Positions 10,772-22,694 of a DNA stretch of 64,000 nucleotides are shown here, one piece after another. The notes under the pieces were generated by a model, which saw only the letters and a program-made list of their open reading frames with translations, was not told the origin of the DNA and made no database searches. Numbering within the stretch: the stretch's first letter is position 1; the number at the start of each line of letters is the position of its first letter. The DNA is taken from NCBI GenBank assembly GCA_029339505.1, contig JAQISU010000033.1, forward strand, positions 2,102,001-2,166,000, given 5' to 3'. Source of the DNA: Unio delphinus (taxonomy: Eukaryota; Mollusca; Bivalvia; Unionida; Unionidae). The position numbers and the translations under genes are program-made.

Positions 10772-12740
10772 GATTTTCATTAAAAATTATTTCCTTTGGG
10801 AATGATTTTCATTAGGGATGATTTCCTTTGGGAATGATTTTCATTAGGGATGATTGAATTATGGAATGATTTTCATTAGAGATGATTGCCTTTAGGGATG
10901 ATTGTCATTAAGGATGATTGCCTTTAGGAATGATTTTCATTAAGGATTATTGTCTTTAGGAATGATTTTCATTAAGGATGATTTTCTTTAGGAATGATTT
11001 TCCTTATGAATGATTACCTTTAGGAATGATTTTCATTAGGGATTATTTCCTTTAGGAATGATTTTCATTAAGGATGATTGTCTTTAGGAATGATTTTTAT
11101 TAGGGATGATTTTCATTAGGAATGATTTCTTTTAGAAAAGATTTCCATTGGAGATGATTGCCTGTAGGAATGATTTTCATTAAGGATGATTGCCTTAGGA
11201 ATGATTTTCATTTGAGAGGATTGCATTTAAGAATGATTTTCATTAAGGATGATTGTCTTTAAGAATGATTTTCTTTAGGAATGATTTTCATTAGGGATGA
11301 TTGCCTTAAGGAATGATTGTTTTTTGGAATGATTTTCATTAGGGATGATTGTCTTTCGGAATGTTTTTCATCAGGAATGATTGCCTTTTGGAATGATTTT
11401 CATTAGAGATGATTGCCTTTAGGAATGATTTTCATTAGAGATGATTGCCTTTTGGAATGATTTTCATTAGGGATGATTTTCATTAGGGATGATTTCTTTT
11501 AGGAATGATTTTCATTAAGGATGATTTCCTTTAGGAATGATTTTCATTGGGGTGATTTCCTTTAGGAATGATTGTCATTAAGGATATTTCCTTTATTAAT
11601 GATTTTCATTAGGGGTGATTTCCTTTAGGAATGATTTTCCTTATGGATGATTGTTGATAGGAATGATTTTCTTTAAGGATGATTTCCTTTAGAAATGAGT
11701 TTCTTTAGGAATGATTTTCCTTATGGATGATTGTTGATAGGAATGATTTTCTTTAAGGATGATTTCCTTTAGAAATGAGTTTCTTTAGGAATGATTTTCC
11801 TTATGAATGATTGTTGATAGGAATGATTTTCTTTAAGGATGATTTCCTTTAGAAATGAGTTTCTTTAGGAATGATTTTCCTTATGGATGATTGTTGATAG
11901 GAATGATTTTCTTTAAGGATGATTTCCTTTAGAAATGAGTTTCTTTAGGAATGATTTTCCTTATGGATGATTGTTGATAGGAATGATTTTCTTTAAGGAT
12001 GATTTTCTTTAGAAATGAGTTTCTTTAGGAGTGATTGCTTTTAGGATTGATTTTCATTAGGGATGATTGCATTTTGGAATGATTTTCATTACGGATGGGG
12101 GCCCCGAGTGGTCTAAAGCGCTTTCCATTACGGATCACTGCTGTCTCACCTCTGCCTGCGTGGGTTCGAGTCTAAGATTCGGCTAATGTAGTTATGTGAG
12201 AAAGCTTGCCAGTAGCTTCTCATTCGTCAGTGGTTCTTCCAGGAGTTTTCCTGGGTTCTTCCTCCACCAATAATACTGACCGCCATGTATAGCCTATCGT
12301 GTGCTGAAAAATGGCGTTAAACAATAAAACAACAACAACAACATTACAAATGATTTCCTTTAGGAATGATTTTCTTTAAGGATGATTTCCTTTAGAACTG
12401 ATTTTCATTTGGAATGATTTCCTTTAGGAATGATTTTCATTAGGTAGGATTGCCTTTAGGAATGATTTTCATTAGGGATGATTGCCTTTAGGAATTATTT
12501 TCATAAGGGATGATTGCCTTTAGGAATGATTGTCATTAGGGATGTTGCCTTTAGGAATGATTTTCATTAGGGATGATTGCCATTAGGAATGATTTTCATT
12601 AGGGATGATTGCCATTAGGAATGATTTTTTCATTAGGGATGATTGCCATTAGGAATGATTGCCATTAGAAATTACTTTCATCAGGTTTTTTACTTTTAAG
12701 AATGATTTATATAGGAAGGATTGCCATTATGAATGAATGA
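10772..12740. repeat. Compound 34-36 bp satellite, interrupted by a SINE
   Basis: About 2 kb of tandem copies built from two related half-units, GGAATGATTTTCATTA and GGGATGATTGCCTTTA. In 11640-12040 a longer unit of about 102 bp (with TTGTTGATAGGAATG) is repeated almost exactly, showing higher-order structure. A SINE splits the array at 12098-12341. It lies in a GPR89 intron. Confidence 0.9.
12098..12341 (+). mobile_element. tRNA-derived SINE inserted in the satellite
   Basis: The head GGGGCCCCGAGTGGTCTAAA (A box) is followed by B box GGTTCGAGTCT, the body with GAAAGCTTGCCAGTAGCTTC, the conserved end CTGAAAAATGGCGTTAAAC and an (AAC)n tail. Flanking CATTAC(G/A)(G/A)ATG (12087-12097, 12342-12352) is an 11-bp target duplication with two differences. 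Confidence 0.9.
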
Positions 12741-13379
12741 CATGGAATCATTAGACAGTAACTATTTAATAAACAAATACTTGTACATTTTTTGAAAGAC
12801 AAAATTGTTAGATAAGACAAAAAATTAATTGGAACAGTATTGTTCTAGGTTTATTTACATTACAACTAAAAGTCTGATGATTGCCGATTCCTACAGCACA
12901 ACAGAGAGCTGATGGACACCAATATGAGTTCATGTTCTGTTCACCTTATGTCTCACCAATCAGATTAATGCTTTCACATTTATGAAAGGGAAAATTGTCA
13001 TTTAGAACTTAATAATATTAATGATAACTCTTCCTTTATCTGATAGTTTGCGAAAAATAAGTGGACCAGTAGAACATGGACCCTTGTCAGTGCCTGACAG
13101 ATCTGTTTAGTATTAGAAGTAGATTTTGATTTTAATCAGACTGCATTATAACTGATTATAAGAATTATTACCCAGAAGTGTGTAGGAAATGGTATTTGTA
13201 TGTTGGCCATATTCCTTTAGATTATTGGAGATTATAACATTGTTATAATCATGTTATGAATCTTTTCAAATCCAGCAAATCCTAAGTTGATTATTACCAT
13301 AATTTTTCTGACAATGAATATTTTGAGAAAAATGCGTCACCGGATGAAATCTTTGATTTAACTTTAACTTCATTTTCAG

Positions 13380-13469
13380 GTTAAATTCTGGTCTCAACAA
13401 ATCTCCTTTCTACTTGTTGGTATTATAATTGTGACATCCATACGGGGTCTTCTGATAACGTTAACAAGG
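13380..13469 (+). CDS. GPR89: GPR89 coding exon d
   Basis: 30 codons, phase 0, acceptor ATTTTCAG and donor GTAAGT. It encodes VKFWSQQISFLLVGIIIVTS, an intact hydrophobic helix followed by IRGLLITLTR. Confidence 0.95.
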
Positions 13470-14035
13470 GTAAGTAACTCTTTCTTTTATATCTCTATGT
13501 AAAGTATAAAAGAAAGTAACTATTTTTTAAACCAGCCTCTATTTTTGCATGCTGACTATAAAGAATTTTTTTCAAATTAAAAAAATGAATTCTAAACACC
13601 AGATTGTATTCATGCTTTAAGTTCATATTTGGTTTCATTCTTGCTTCTGGATAACACTGTTAGACATCATAGTCATTAAAATGATTTTTATTCAGTGCAA
13701 TGTATATAAAGTATTTACTATACAGAACCAAAACAAAACCTACATTAGACAAATCATTTACAGTCTTAAATCTTGAAAAAGATGCTTGAATAGTGGTTAA
13801 CATGCTAGATTTGAATGTAGGAGTACCAGGTTTAATTCCCAGACATGGCCTGGTAGGCTGCCATATTGTAATTGTAGGCATGACTCTATGCTCTCATTGC
13901 TCAACAAAAAGTAACTAAAGCAGATAAGAAGACAAACCCCAAATGTTGTGAATCCCTTATTCAGTCAGGAAAGACAGAATAAGTCAAGGAAAGATAGTTT
14001 TGACATCCTCACTAAACATCCAAAGTTAGCCACCA
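13470..14035. other. GPR89 intron, nothing recognised
   Basis: No coding, RNA or repeat feature seen. A short open frame at 13660-13881 (- strand) has no recognisable features. Confidence 0.4.
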
Positions 14036-14215
14036 TTGATTTTCATTAGGTAGGATTGCCTTTAGGAATGATTTTCATTAGGGATGATTGCCTTTAGGAA
14101 TTATTTTCATTAGGGATGATTGCCTTATTATTGGTGGAGGAAGAACCCAGGAAAACCCCTGGAAAGAACCACGACCTACGAGAAGCTACAGACAAGCTTT
14201 CTCAGATAGCTACAT
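14036..14215. repeat. Displaced satellite block fused to a SINE fragment
   Basis: 14036-14125 nearly matches 12430-12518 of the main satellite array, including the unusual half-unit TAGGTAGGATTGCC. It is joined at about 14130 to the 3' part of a - strand SINE (ggtggaggaagaaccc...). The open frame at 14116-14463 crosses this junction and is not considered a gene. Confidence 0.7.
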
Positions 14216-14870
14216 CATTGCCATCTGTCATTAATCAAAGGGTCCTTATTTGCTTGCTCTCTTCCACAAACAAGTTGAGAGCAGTGGCCATACAAAATCC
14301 CTGTTCGTGCACCAAGCACTACAGAAAACTCACAGAGTCAAGACATATCACATGCAAATGCCTCTTCCATCTGGTGAAAGCTGGGAAACAGGATGTTAAC
14401 CCTCAAGCTTTATGGTTGATATGGGTTATACATTCGTCATACTCAGAAGTCTCACAAGATTAGAGTCACCTCATTAAGATTATTGCTAATGATGTTAAAG
14501 CAATCTCTGCAATCCAAGATGTTATAGGAGCAATTTGGTGGCATGCCAACTCAATTTTCTCCAGTTTTTTCTTTGATTTAGCTTTACAGGGGTAAACCTT
14601 GAATCTGGTAGGTCCAGTTTCAGCAGCCAAGACAACCACCAGACCCAAATACAACCTATCAGCTTCATTGGATTTGCCAGTGAAGTTTGTTAGGTAAGAC
14701 GATTTTAGTAATTATCTTCTTAACCAGATGTGGGGTCACAGATCAACTGTCCCCAGGAGGCTGTGTTTATATGATTTGGAAAATGGGTTTTCATTCACAT
14801 TTTTCCCCAGAAGGACACCCAAGGTAGAGTTCATACGCTCAGCATTCTCTCTGCCTATTGTTTGATCATT

Positions 14871-15124
14871 GTTGTTGTTGTTGTAGTAGGGTTTAACGCC
14901 ATTTTTCAGCACAATATATGCTATACATGGTAGCCAGTATTAATGGTGGAGGAAGAACCTGGGAAACCTCCCAAAAGAACCACCGACCCATGAGAAGCTA
15001 CTGTCAAGCTTTCTCACACACCCACATTAGCGAAATCTGAGACTCAATCGTACACAGACAAAGGTGAGATGGCAGTGATCCGTAACAGTAAGCGCTTTAG
15101 ACCACTTGGCCATTAGGGGCCCTC
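14871..15124 (-). mobile_element. tRNA-derived SINE, full length, reverse orientation
   Basis: Reads (GTT)n, then GGGTTTAACGCCATTTTTCA, the body, and the head complement CTTTAGACCACTTGGCC plus GGGGCCC on the + strand. It is thus a reverse copy of the 12098 family. It lies between GPR89 exons d and e. Confidence 0.85.
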
Positions 15125-15471
15125 CATTTGATCATTGAAATAAAACATTAACAAATTGTTGAAATGTTGGTCCCTCTGATTAAAAGCTGCATGAAGCCAA
15201 AAACATATTTTTTACACTTTAGAATGCAGGAAATTCTGATTGTATATACAGAAATTGAATATACAGGGATTGAATATGTAATTTGAACATGTAACAAGAC
15301 CCCGACTGTATTATGTTTATTTTGTATTATGGCATTAGTGACCATCAGTTTTGAAACAAAACAAGTTCTCCAATGAAATCAAAGTTATACAATACTAATG
15401 GCATATTTTATTGTGTTCTAATTGATATCACTGTATGAATTAATTAAATCCTGTTGTCAATTTCATTACAG

Positions 15472-15537
15472 TTCTTCTATGCCATCGCCAGTAGCAAGTC
15501 TTCCAACATTATTGTACTCTGTCTGGCCCAGATAATG
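15472..15537 (+). CDS. GPR89: GPR89 coding exon e
   Basis: 22 codons, phase 0, acceptor CATTACAG and donor GTATGA. It encodes FFYAIASSKSSNIIVLCLAQ, the conserved SSKSSN loop and the next membrane segment. Confidence 0.95.
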
Positions 15538-17082
15538 GTATGAAAAATGATTCCTTTTTCAAAAGTTTCATTTAAATTTTTCTTTGCCAACTGTTACATA
15601 CTTAGGCTCGAATAAACAGTAACATAGAAAGAGTGAAAATAACAAGCTTGTAAAACTTAATAAACAATTTATTGATTTCCAATATTTTTCAGGAAAGAAA
15701 AAATAAACTTACGGTTTTAAGAATCAATTCCAAAATTAATCCAAAATAATTCAAAATATTATCCACTAGACAAATGGCAAAAGTCCTGGTAATAAAATGT
15801 CCAAATAGTTTTAAGTTTGAATTCCAGCGAAGTATCCAAGATGGAAGACGATGTCACTTGATGAAGTCAGTTCTTGTTAATGAAAATCTATGAGCACATA
15901 TTCTTTTCCAGATAACTAACAAAATAATTCCTCTTGATCCAAATGAATTGACACAATTTCCAATACACGGTAATTAAAAATAACTTCAAAAAAAATCACA
16001 ACTTAGTATTATAAAAGCCAAACTTCTACTGAATAGCTTGCTCCCAAAACATGGTTTATATCTCTGTTTTTTATGTAAACAAGGGGTCACGTGATCTTCT
16101 AGAAACTATCAGAACAAATTTACATTCAAAGAATCACGTACACATCTTATGACCCAACTAAAATAGAAAGATGTTTATATGAAAGCTCCATTTTGTCTTT
16201 GGAACCAACCAATCATTTTAAAAGCTTGTTTACAACTCTGAAGCCAGGTCAGAAATGAGGTCAACACCTGGTGTTTACTCTGTAAAGTAAAGGTCACCCC
16301 ACCCCCTTCAATGAACGAATCTTAAAACTTAAAATGCCAAATTTAAATCTAACAAACAAACAAAAATAAATATAAATATAAATGACATATCAAATATAGG
16401 TAACACAACCATAAAGCAGAATGTGTTATGATGTCCATAAGTTTTTTTTTCTTCATTTCCACAGAATAAAAGTTGTCTGCCATGTAGCATTACCAGACTT
16501 TATAAATAGCTTGAATTTGTGGTAAGATAGTAGCCTGCCAAAAGTCAAAAGTTTAAAGGTCAATACCATTGTGACTAAAATGTCTGAAACAACACAAATG
16601 GATTCTGCACATTTGCATTAGTTCTGCATTACAGACCCAACAGTATTTGTGGATGACTTGCACTTCAAGTAAGAATGAAGCTTATCAGTTTTGGGGTCAA
16701 AAGGTTGAAAGTCAAGGTTACTGTTACTCAGAAAAATGGTTTCTGCACCAAAATTTAATTTCTCAGCCATGTACCTTTACCAGTGTTTGTGGATGGTTTA
16801 CATATTTTGTTTAAGAAATCATTATAAGGATTTAGAGGTAAAATGGTCAAAGGTGAAGGTTACTGGGACTGAGAGAAGAAAACTGGGGGGGGGGTGCATA
16901 TTAACTTAGTATTATGAACAAAGTTAATGAGGTCAGGTTCTTAAGGTATCAAAGGAGCATATTGACTTTGGGATCAGAAGGTCAGGTCAATGTCATTCTC
17001 ACTCAAAGAAAATTGGTTTTGCTCCATAACATTTTGTTTTGAAGTGCGCTCCTTTATTAAGGTTTGTAAATGGCTTCAAATT
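15538..17082. other. GPR89 intron with a diverged dispersed repeat
   Basis: No gene. 16480-17082 holds three or four diverged copies (about 190 bp apart) of a repeat with phrases such as 'aggtgaaggttactgg' and 'gagagaagaaaa'. The reverse-strand relatives are at 26285-26990. Confidence 0.5.
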
Positions 17083-17925
17083 AGGGTAATAAAGAAAGTA
17101 GGGTAGTCATAGGGTAAGTCTAATAAGAAAGTAGGGTAGTCATAGGGTAAGTCTAATAAGAAAGTAGGGTAGTCATAGGGTAAGTCTAATAAGAAAGTAG
17201 GGTAGTCTTAGGGTAAGTCTAATAAGAAAGAAGGGTAGTCATTTGGTAAGTCTAATAAGAAAGTAGGGTAATCTTAGGGTAAGTCTAATAAGAAAGTAGG
17301 GTAGTCATTAGGTAAGTCTAATAAGAAAGTAGGGTAGTCTTAGGGTAAGTCTAATAAGAATGTAGGGTAGTCATAGGATAAATCTAATAAGAAAGTAGGG
17401 TAGTCATAGGGTAAGTCTAATAAGAAAGTAGGGTAGTCTTAGGATAAGTCTAATAAGAAAGTAGGGTAGTCTTAGGATAAGTCTAATAAGAAAGTAAGGT
17501 AGTATTAGGATAAGTCTATTAAGAAAGTAGGGTAGTCTTAGGGTAAGTCTAATAAGAAAGTAGGGTAGTCTTAGGGTAAGTCTAATAAGAAAGTAGGGTA
17601 GTCTTAGGATAAGTCTAATAAGAAAGTAGGGTAGTCTTAGGATAAGTCTAATAAGAAAGTAGGGTAGTCTTAGGGTAAGTCTAATAAGAAAGTAGGGTAG
17701 TCTTAGGATAAGTCTAATAAGAAAGTAGGGTAGTCTTAGGGTAAGTCTAATAAGAAAGTAGGGTAGTCTTAGGATAAGTCTAATAAGAAAGTAGGGTAGT
17801 CTTAGAATAAGTCTAATAAGAAAGTAGGGTAGTCTTAGGGTAAGTCTAATAAGAATGTAGGGTAGTCTTAGGGTAAGTCTGATAAGAAAGTAGGGTAGTC
17901 TTAGGATAAGTCTAATAAGGCAATG
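17083..17925. repeat. 33-bp minisatellite, about 25 copies
   Basis: Unit of about 33 bp with core GTAGGGTAGTCTTAGGATAA then GTCTAATAAGAAA. Because 33 is a multiple of three, the - strand stays open for 177 codons (an 11-residue repeat LIRLILRLPYF). This is a by-product of the array, which lies inside the GPR89 intron. Confidence 0.95.
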
Positions 17926-18919
17926 GTTTCTGCACAAATAGTTTATTTCAAGACTAGAGGTTAAGTTAATTGAAAATCATTGGTCAATAAACTTAGGACT
18001 GCATACATGGGGCAGTCCTGTGATGTACCATTCACAGTACTCTTGTTAATTTTGTATTATGATTGTGTCCTTAGATTTTACCCACAATGACTATATTGGT
18101 ATAAAGTCAGAATTTCCATTCTTCCTAATCAATATTGCTTTGCACCAAACCTTGCATTCACAAATTGACAGAGTTGAGTATTGAAAATTTTTCTCACTCA
18201 ATGAGTATGGGAATTAAGCCATGAAATGTACTTATAATAATAACAATGTTGTAAAAAGTTTAATTAATGTTACCTTTGTAATGGTTCTTCATTAGTGTTC
18301 ATTATTTTATTATCAATAAATAGTGTAGGAAAAGATTTATACTGATTGATTAATTCTGATCATTTTTCCCTGGTTTAATTGTTTATAACAATAAATGCTT
18401 TGGATTCATATTTAGTATTTAACTGTAACATGAACAAATCACGGCATGTTATATTAATTGCATTTGCCATAGTTAATTCTTAGCATGTCACACTATGAGT
18501 GCTTTCATCAGTCAGTTGATTCCTCTTGCAACAGGCAGTGGTTTTTTCATCAGCAAAGGGGCACTAGTTTGAAACATTATTGTGGCTAATTACACAAGCC
18601 AAGAATGGAACAGCAAAATCAATCACTGACCCCTGACTAGCAAAGATGAAAAGTTTAAGGATCAGTTCATTCAGACAATACAGACTTGATAGCCACACAA
18701 AATTAATGTATGTGTTATGCCTCTCCAATCACGTGTATTTGCGATTGGAATCAGTCTCTATTCACTGGGTTAAAGATTTATAATAAACAAATAATATCTA
18801 CCCTCCAATTGTTTTGGGTGTTTTCACTATTATTTCTTGTAAGAGCTAAGGTGTAACAATTCTATCATTACACATACAAAAAATGATTATACAAAGTGTT
18901 AAGACTACATTACATACAC

Positions 18920-20135
18920 ATAGCTGCCAACTGTCCATTCTTTACGTATTTGTCCTTGTATTTTGGATTTGAATACAGGTTAAGTTTTTTTTGGCCAAAA
19001 ATACATATTTTATTTGAAAAAAGGTAATAATAAAATTTCTTTGGAATTTTCAGTTTAACATGTGCACTCAATTCTATTTTGATAGAATGTATCGCATGTA
19101 TATAGGAATACAGTTCTACAATATGATTGGTTCATTCGAAATCAAGGCTACCATGCCTGTCGTTATCCGCCATATTGGATTTTGTAAATAGTTACTGCTA
19201 TCGTTGTTTCTCATTTTCGTAATATTCAGCTTCTAATCATGTTAAATAGGAAAGCGGCATATTCAAAATTTTCTCTAGGAAAAAGAGAAGGAAACAACTG
19301 GAAGGACAATTGTACCATCTTGTGTTTATTTGTGAAACCATACAGGAAAGGAAAAAACTTGACATTTTGCAAATTGTGTAATGAGATTTAGCTGTTGGGC
19401 ATGGAGACATATTGCAAATTGTGTAATGAGATTTAGCTGTTGGGCATGGAGGCGCCCTAGACCAACAAATTGTTCTCCACCTCCACCAGTCCAAATATAT
19501 TTTAAAAAAGTGGAGAATAATTTGTTGGTCTAGGAGGCACTTATGAAGTACAAGTGGACGAAAAAGATAATAAACATCAGCTTCCTGCTTCATCACACAC
19601 AGCGCAGCCTGAACTTGCAACGTATATAAATACCAGAGAGAACATTGATGTAATTCGATTGAAATTGAATTGCAGTTACTAGTGTTGCTGGTGATTTATG
19701 TTGCACACATTTTCCAAACATTAAAATCGCAAAGGTTTACTCTTATGCTTCAGCGTAAACAGTTCAGTAAGAAATCACAGAATTGAGATCATCAATGAAA
19801 GTTGGTACATTGGAACCGATGATTGAAGAAAAAAAAACAAGGTGTGAAAAAGGCTCCTATAAACAGTGTCTGAGTATTACAGTCTTCCACCTTCTGAATG
19901 GGCACCCAAATGGAACATGGTGCCCGTCCAGAAGATACAAGTGTGCAATATGTGCATCTTTCACATTAAATAATTATGTAAGACACTATGTGACTGTCCT
20001 ACTTTACTGATGGATGTATGTGTTGTAAATAGTTCCATATGCATTAAAATTTTAAAAATCAGTATTTGTTCCTCAAAATCAGTATTTTTGTCACAAGTAG
20101 TGAGTATTTTTTTTTACTCGGGGGTTGGCAGCTAT
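18920..20135. mobile_element. hAT-like DNA transposon remnant
   Basis: The ends ATAGCTGCCAAC (18920) and GTTGGCAGCTAT (to 20135) are inverted repeats. The flanks ACATACAC (18912-18919) and GCATACAC (20136-20143) form an 8-bp duplication with one difference, typical of hAT. Near 19250-19390 a + frame has a BED-like zinc-finger look (TFCKLCNEI after a Trp/Cys-containing stretch), broken by a stop and by the MITE at 19457. A 43-bp tandem duplication lies at 19366-19452. No catalytic domain is left. Confidence 0.6.
19457..19533. mobile_element. Hairpin MITE, copy 2
   Basis: A 77-bp near-palindrome with the same arms as copy 1 (CTAGACCAACAAATTGTTCT ... GGTCTAG). The flanks GAGGCGCC and GAGGCACT are an imperfect 8-bp duplication. 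It is nested in the hAT-like element. Confidence 0.75.
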
Positions 20136-21548
20136 GCATACACTCAGTTGAACCAACCGTTATTTTTATGAAAATTCAAAAGGATGGACAAAAGCATAAA
20201 TTGTAAAGGCATGGTATGACATTTGCTTTCATTTTAAGTTCTGATTTGGCATATTGATATAGAATAATTACTTGCCATTAGAAAATACAGATATAGTCAA
20301 TATTTGCATACAAAGAGTTGTAATTCAGGAATTATTCATTCAATTATCTCTGCAACAAAATTTTGTTCTGCAACTATTTCCAGTTTCATGGCTTAAACAG
20401 ACCTACCAACCCTTATTACTTGACCACAAGTCTTACAGAAATGACCCTTAAAATACAGAATTATAGCAAAAATTATGGCAGTACAGTTGTTGCAGTAAAA
20501 TCTTGGTACTGATTTGTCTGTTTGATTGGGATCTGGGTTTCTATTAGAATCAGTGGAGTTCGTAAGGGAACCAGACTGACTTTGCAGGAGTACCTCACAT
20601 ACTTTCAATCACACATAACTTTTCATTTAAAATTGCTGCTGTTGTCTAAAAATGGCATCTAGCAGACTACTTGTTCCAAACAAAATGGACAATAAGGATC
20701 TCAAATAGTTACCTTAGTCAATAAAGAAAACTAAAAGGAATTCTTAAGATAAAAGCAGGAAGGGCAACAATTACGTTTATAAGTCATCATGTGTTAATTT
20801 AAGTACATGTATGTACCATGGCAGGAGAGATGACTTCTATTGCAGAATGAAATTGAAAACAAAAAGCTAAGGATTACTTCATTTAAGCTTCATAGGATTT
20901 GGAACTGCAGTTTGTGAAACTTTAGAGGGTGCCATTAAGGTCCAAGTTTACTTGACAAACTTTTTAGTTGAACATAATCTTTACTATCACTGTATCAGTC
21001 TCTATTTACACTTCTGAAATTAAAATGCATATTTTCCAACTTGACATTATCATTACCTTACTAAAAATCGGTCTGACTTGTGGAAAATTATTGACTGCCT
21101 TACTGAAAGGATCTTGTTAGGTTTGTCAGGTCTGCATAAATATTTTATTCTAAATTTCAGTAAAATTTTCTGCACATACACACTCCTATGACATATGTTG
21201 CATAATTTTAATGTTGTAAGCCATTCAACTGCTAGATGGTGTCCAAGTTGTTAAAAATCAATTTAATTTAGTTTAGGGCTGAAAATAGCTTAATACTGAT
21301 AGGAGCCCATGCAGTATACATATTGTTTGAATTATTTCCCTTTTATATCTGTCTTGCCAGGTTTTCATAAAAGAAAGTAAGAAAGTGCATGCTACTACAA
21401 TTTAGTTAACCAGTGGCTAGATTTCAATATTTTGTTTCTTTCTTTATTAGCATTATTTTATAAAGACATCTTTCATTTCTTATCGTTGAATTGTTAGGTG
21501 TTTTTTTTTTCTTTCCTAGATAACTAAGAATTTGCATCTGTTTTGCAG
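20136..21548. other. GPR89 intron, nothing recognised
   Basis: AT-rich with no credible coding, RNA or repeat signal. Confidence 0.4.
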
Positions 21549-21607
21549 GGCATGTATTTTGTGTCATGTGTCCTTCTGATGAGAATGAACATGCCTTTAG
21601 AATACAG
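21549..21607 (+). CDS. GPR89: GPR89 coding exon f
   Basis: 19 codons plus two bases, acceptor TTTTGCAG. It encodes GMYFVSCVLLMRMNMPLEY and ends in AG|GTAAAT, which joins the next exon's G to give Arg. The donor region is repeated three times in tandem (see findings); only the first donor keeps the frame. Confidence 0.95.
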
Positions 21608-21772
21608 GTAAATATTCTCTAGAACACAGGTAAATATTTTCTTGAATACAGGTAAATATTCTCTTGCAATTATCTGGTACCTCATGAGTAGATGCATTTC
21701 AGAATCGACATATTTCTTAAATCAAGACATTCCATTAATCACAGTCATCAATGATATATATTTATGTTCTTG

Positions 21773-22006
21773 TAGGGTTTAACGCTATTTTTCAGGACAC
21801 AATAGGCTATACATGGTGGCCAGAATTAATTATGGAGGAAGAACCTATGGGAAAACCCCGGAAAGAACCACCGACCCACAAGAAGCTACTGGCAAGCTTT
21901 TTCACATACCCACATTGGCTGAATCTGAGACTCAAACCCAAACAGGCAGAGATAAGAATGTCAGTGATCCATAAAGGGGAGCACTTTAGACCGCTCTGCC
22001 ACTCAG
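21773..22006 (-). mobile_element. tRNA-derived SINE, reverse orientation
   Basis: Same family as 14871: GGGTTTAACGCTATTTTTCA at the left, then the body, then GCACTTTAGACCGCTCTGCC (head complement) at the right. It lies in the last GPR89 intron. Open frames over it on both strands are artefacts. Confidence 0.85.
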
Positions 22007-22353
22007 TTTTTTTTATATATAAATAATCATAATACATATTGAATCTGGAAAAGGATTGGGATGTATCAGTTCTGTTGTTTGAAATCTGTGATAATTTTCT
22101 TATCATTAAGACTCGTACTTTAAAGGTAGGAAAGGTAGACCTAAGTCCTAAGCGTATGCTTTGAATAAACAGGCTTTCTTCACATAAGGTCATGTAAATT
22201 ATTTGGTTGTATTTTTCATGCCTCCATTGGTTTCCGCATTTTTTCATCAGTATAATAAAGCGTCACAGAAATAAAACAAACCCTCCAATCATACATAATA
22301 AGCATTCACAAACTTAACACAGTTTAAATTCTTTTCATTTCTTCCAATTTCAG

Positions 22354-22495
22354 GTCCATTATAACGGAGGTTCTTGGTGAATTACAATTCAACTTTTATC
22401 ACAGGTGGTTTGATGTTATTTTTCTAGTCAGTGCTTTGTCCAGCATTGGATTTCTTTACATTGCACACAAACAAGCAGCCAGCAGCATTGATTAA
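22354..22495 (+). CDS. GPR89: GPR89 last coding exon
   Basis: Starts with G completing the Arg codon. It encodes SIITEVLGELQFNFYHRWFD, the last membrane helix and a short HKQAASSID tail ending in TAA 22493-22495. The tail is about the length of vertebrate GPR89. A possible poly(A) signal AATAAA is at 22651-22656. Confidence 0.95.
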
Positions 22496-22694
22496 TGTCA
22501 TGAACATGTCTGTATCTGAAAAAAACTTTTTGAATACTGTCATACATGAAAGATAATATCAATCTGCATTCAGTCAGATAAACACTGTACTGTAGGACTG
22601 ATTGCCATGCATCACCAACAGATGCATATATATGCAAATCACCATGTGGCAATAAATTTTCCTTTGCAACTTGTAGCTGAATGCACTGTATAAC

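Noticed and set aside
17404..17937. 177-codon open frame with an 11-residue repeat
   Set aside because: It is the 33-bp minisatellite read in frame; no start context, no homology, intronic in GPR89.
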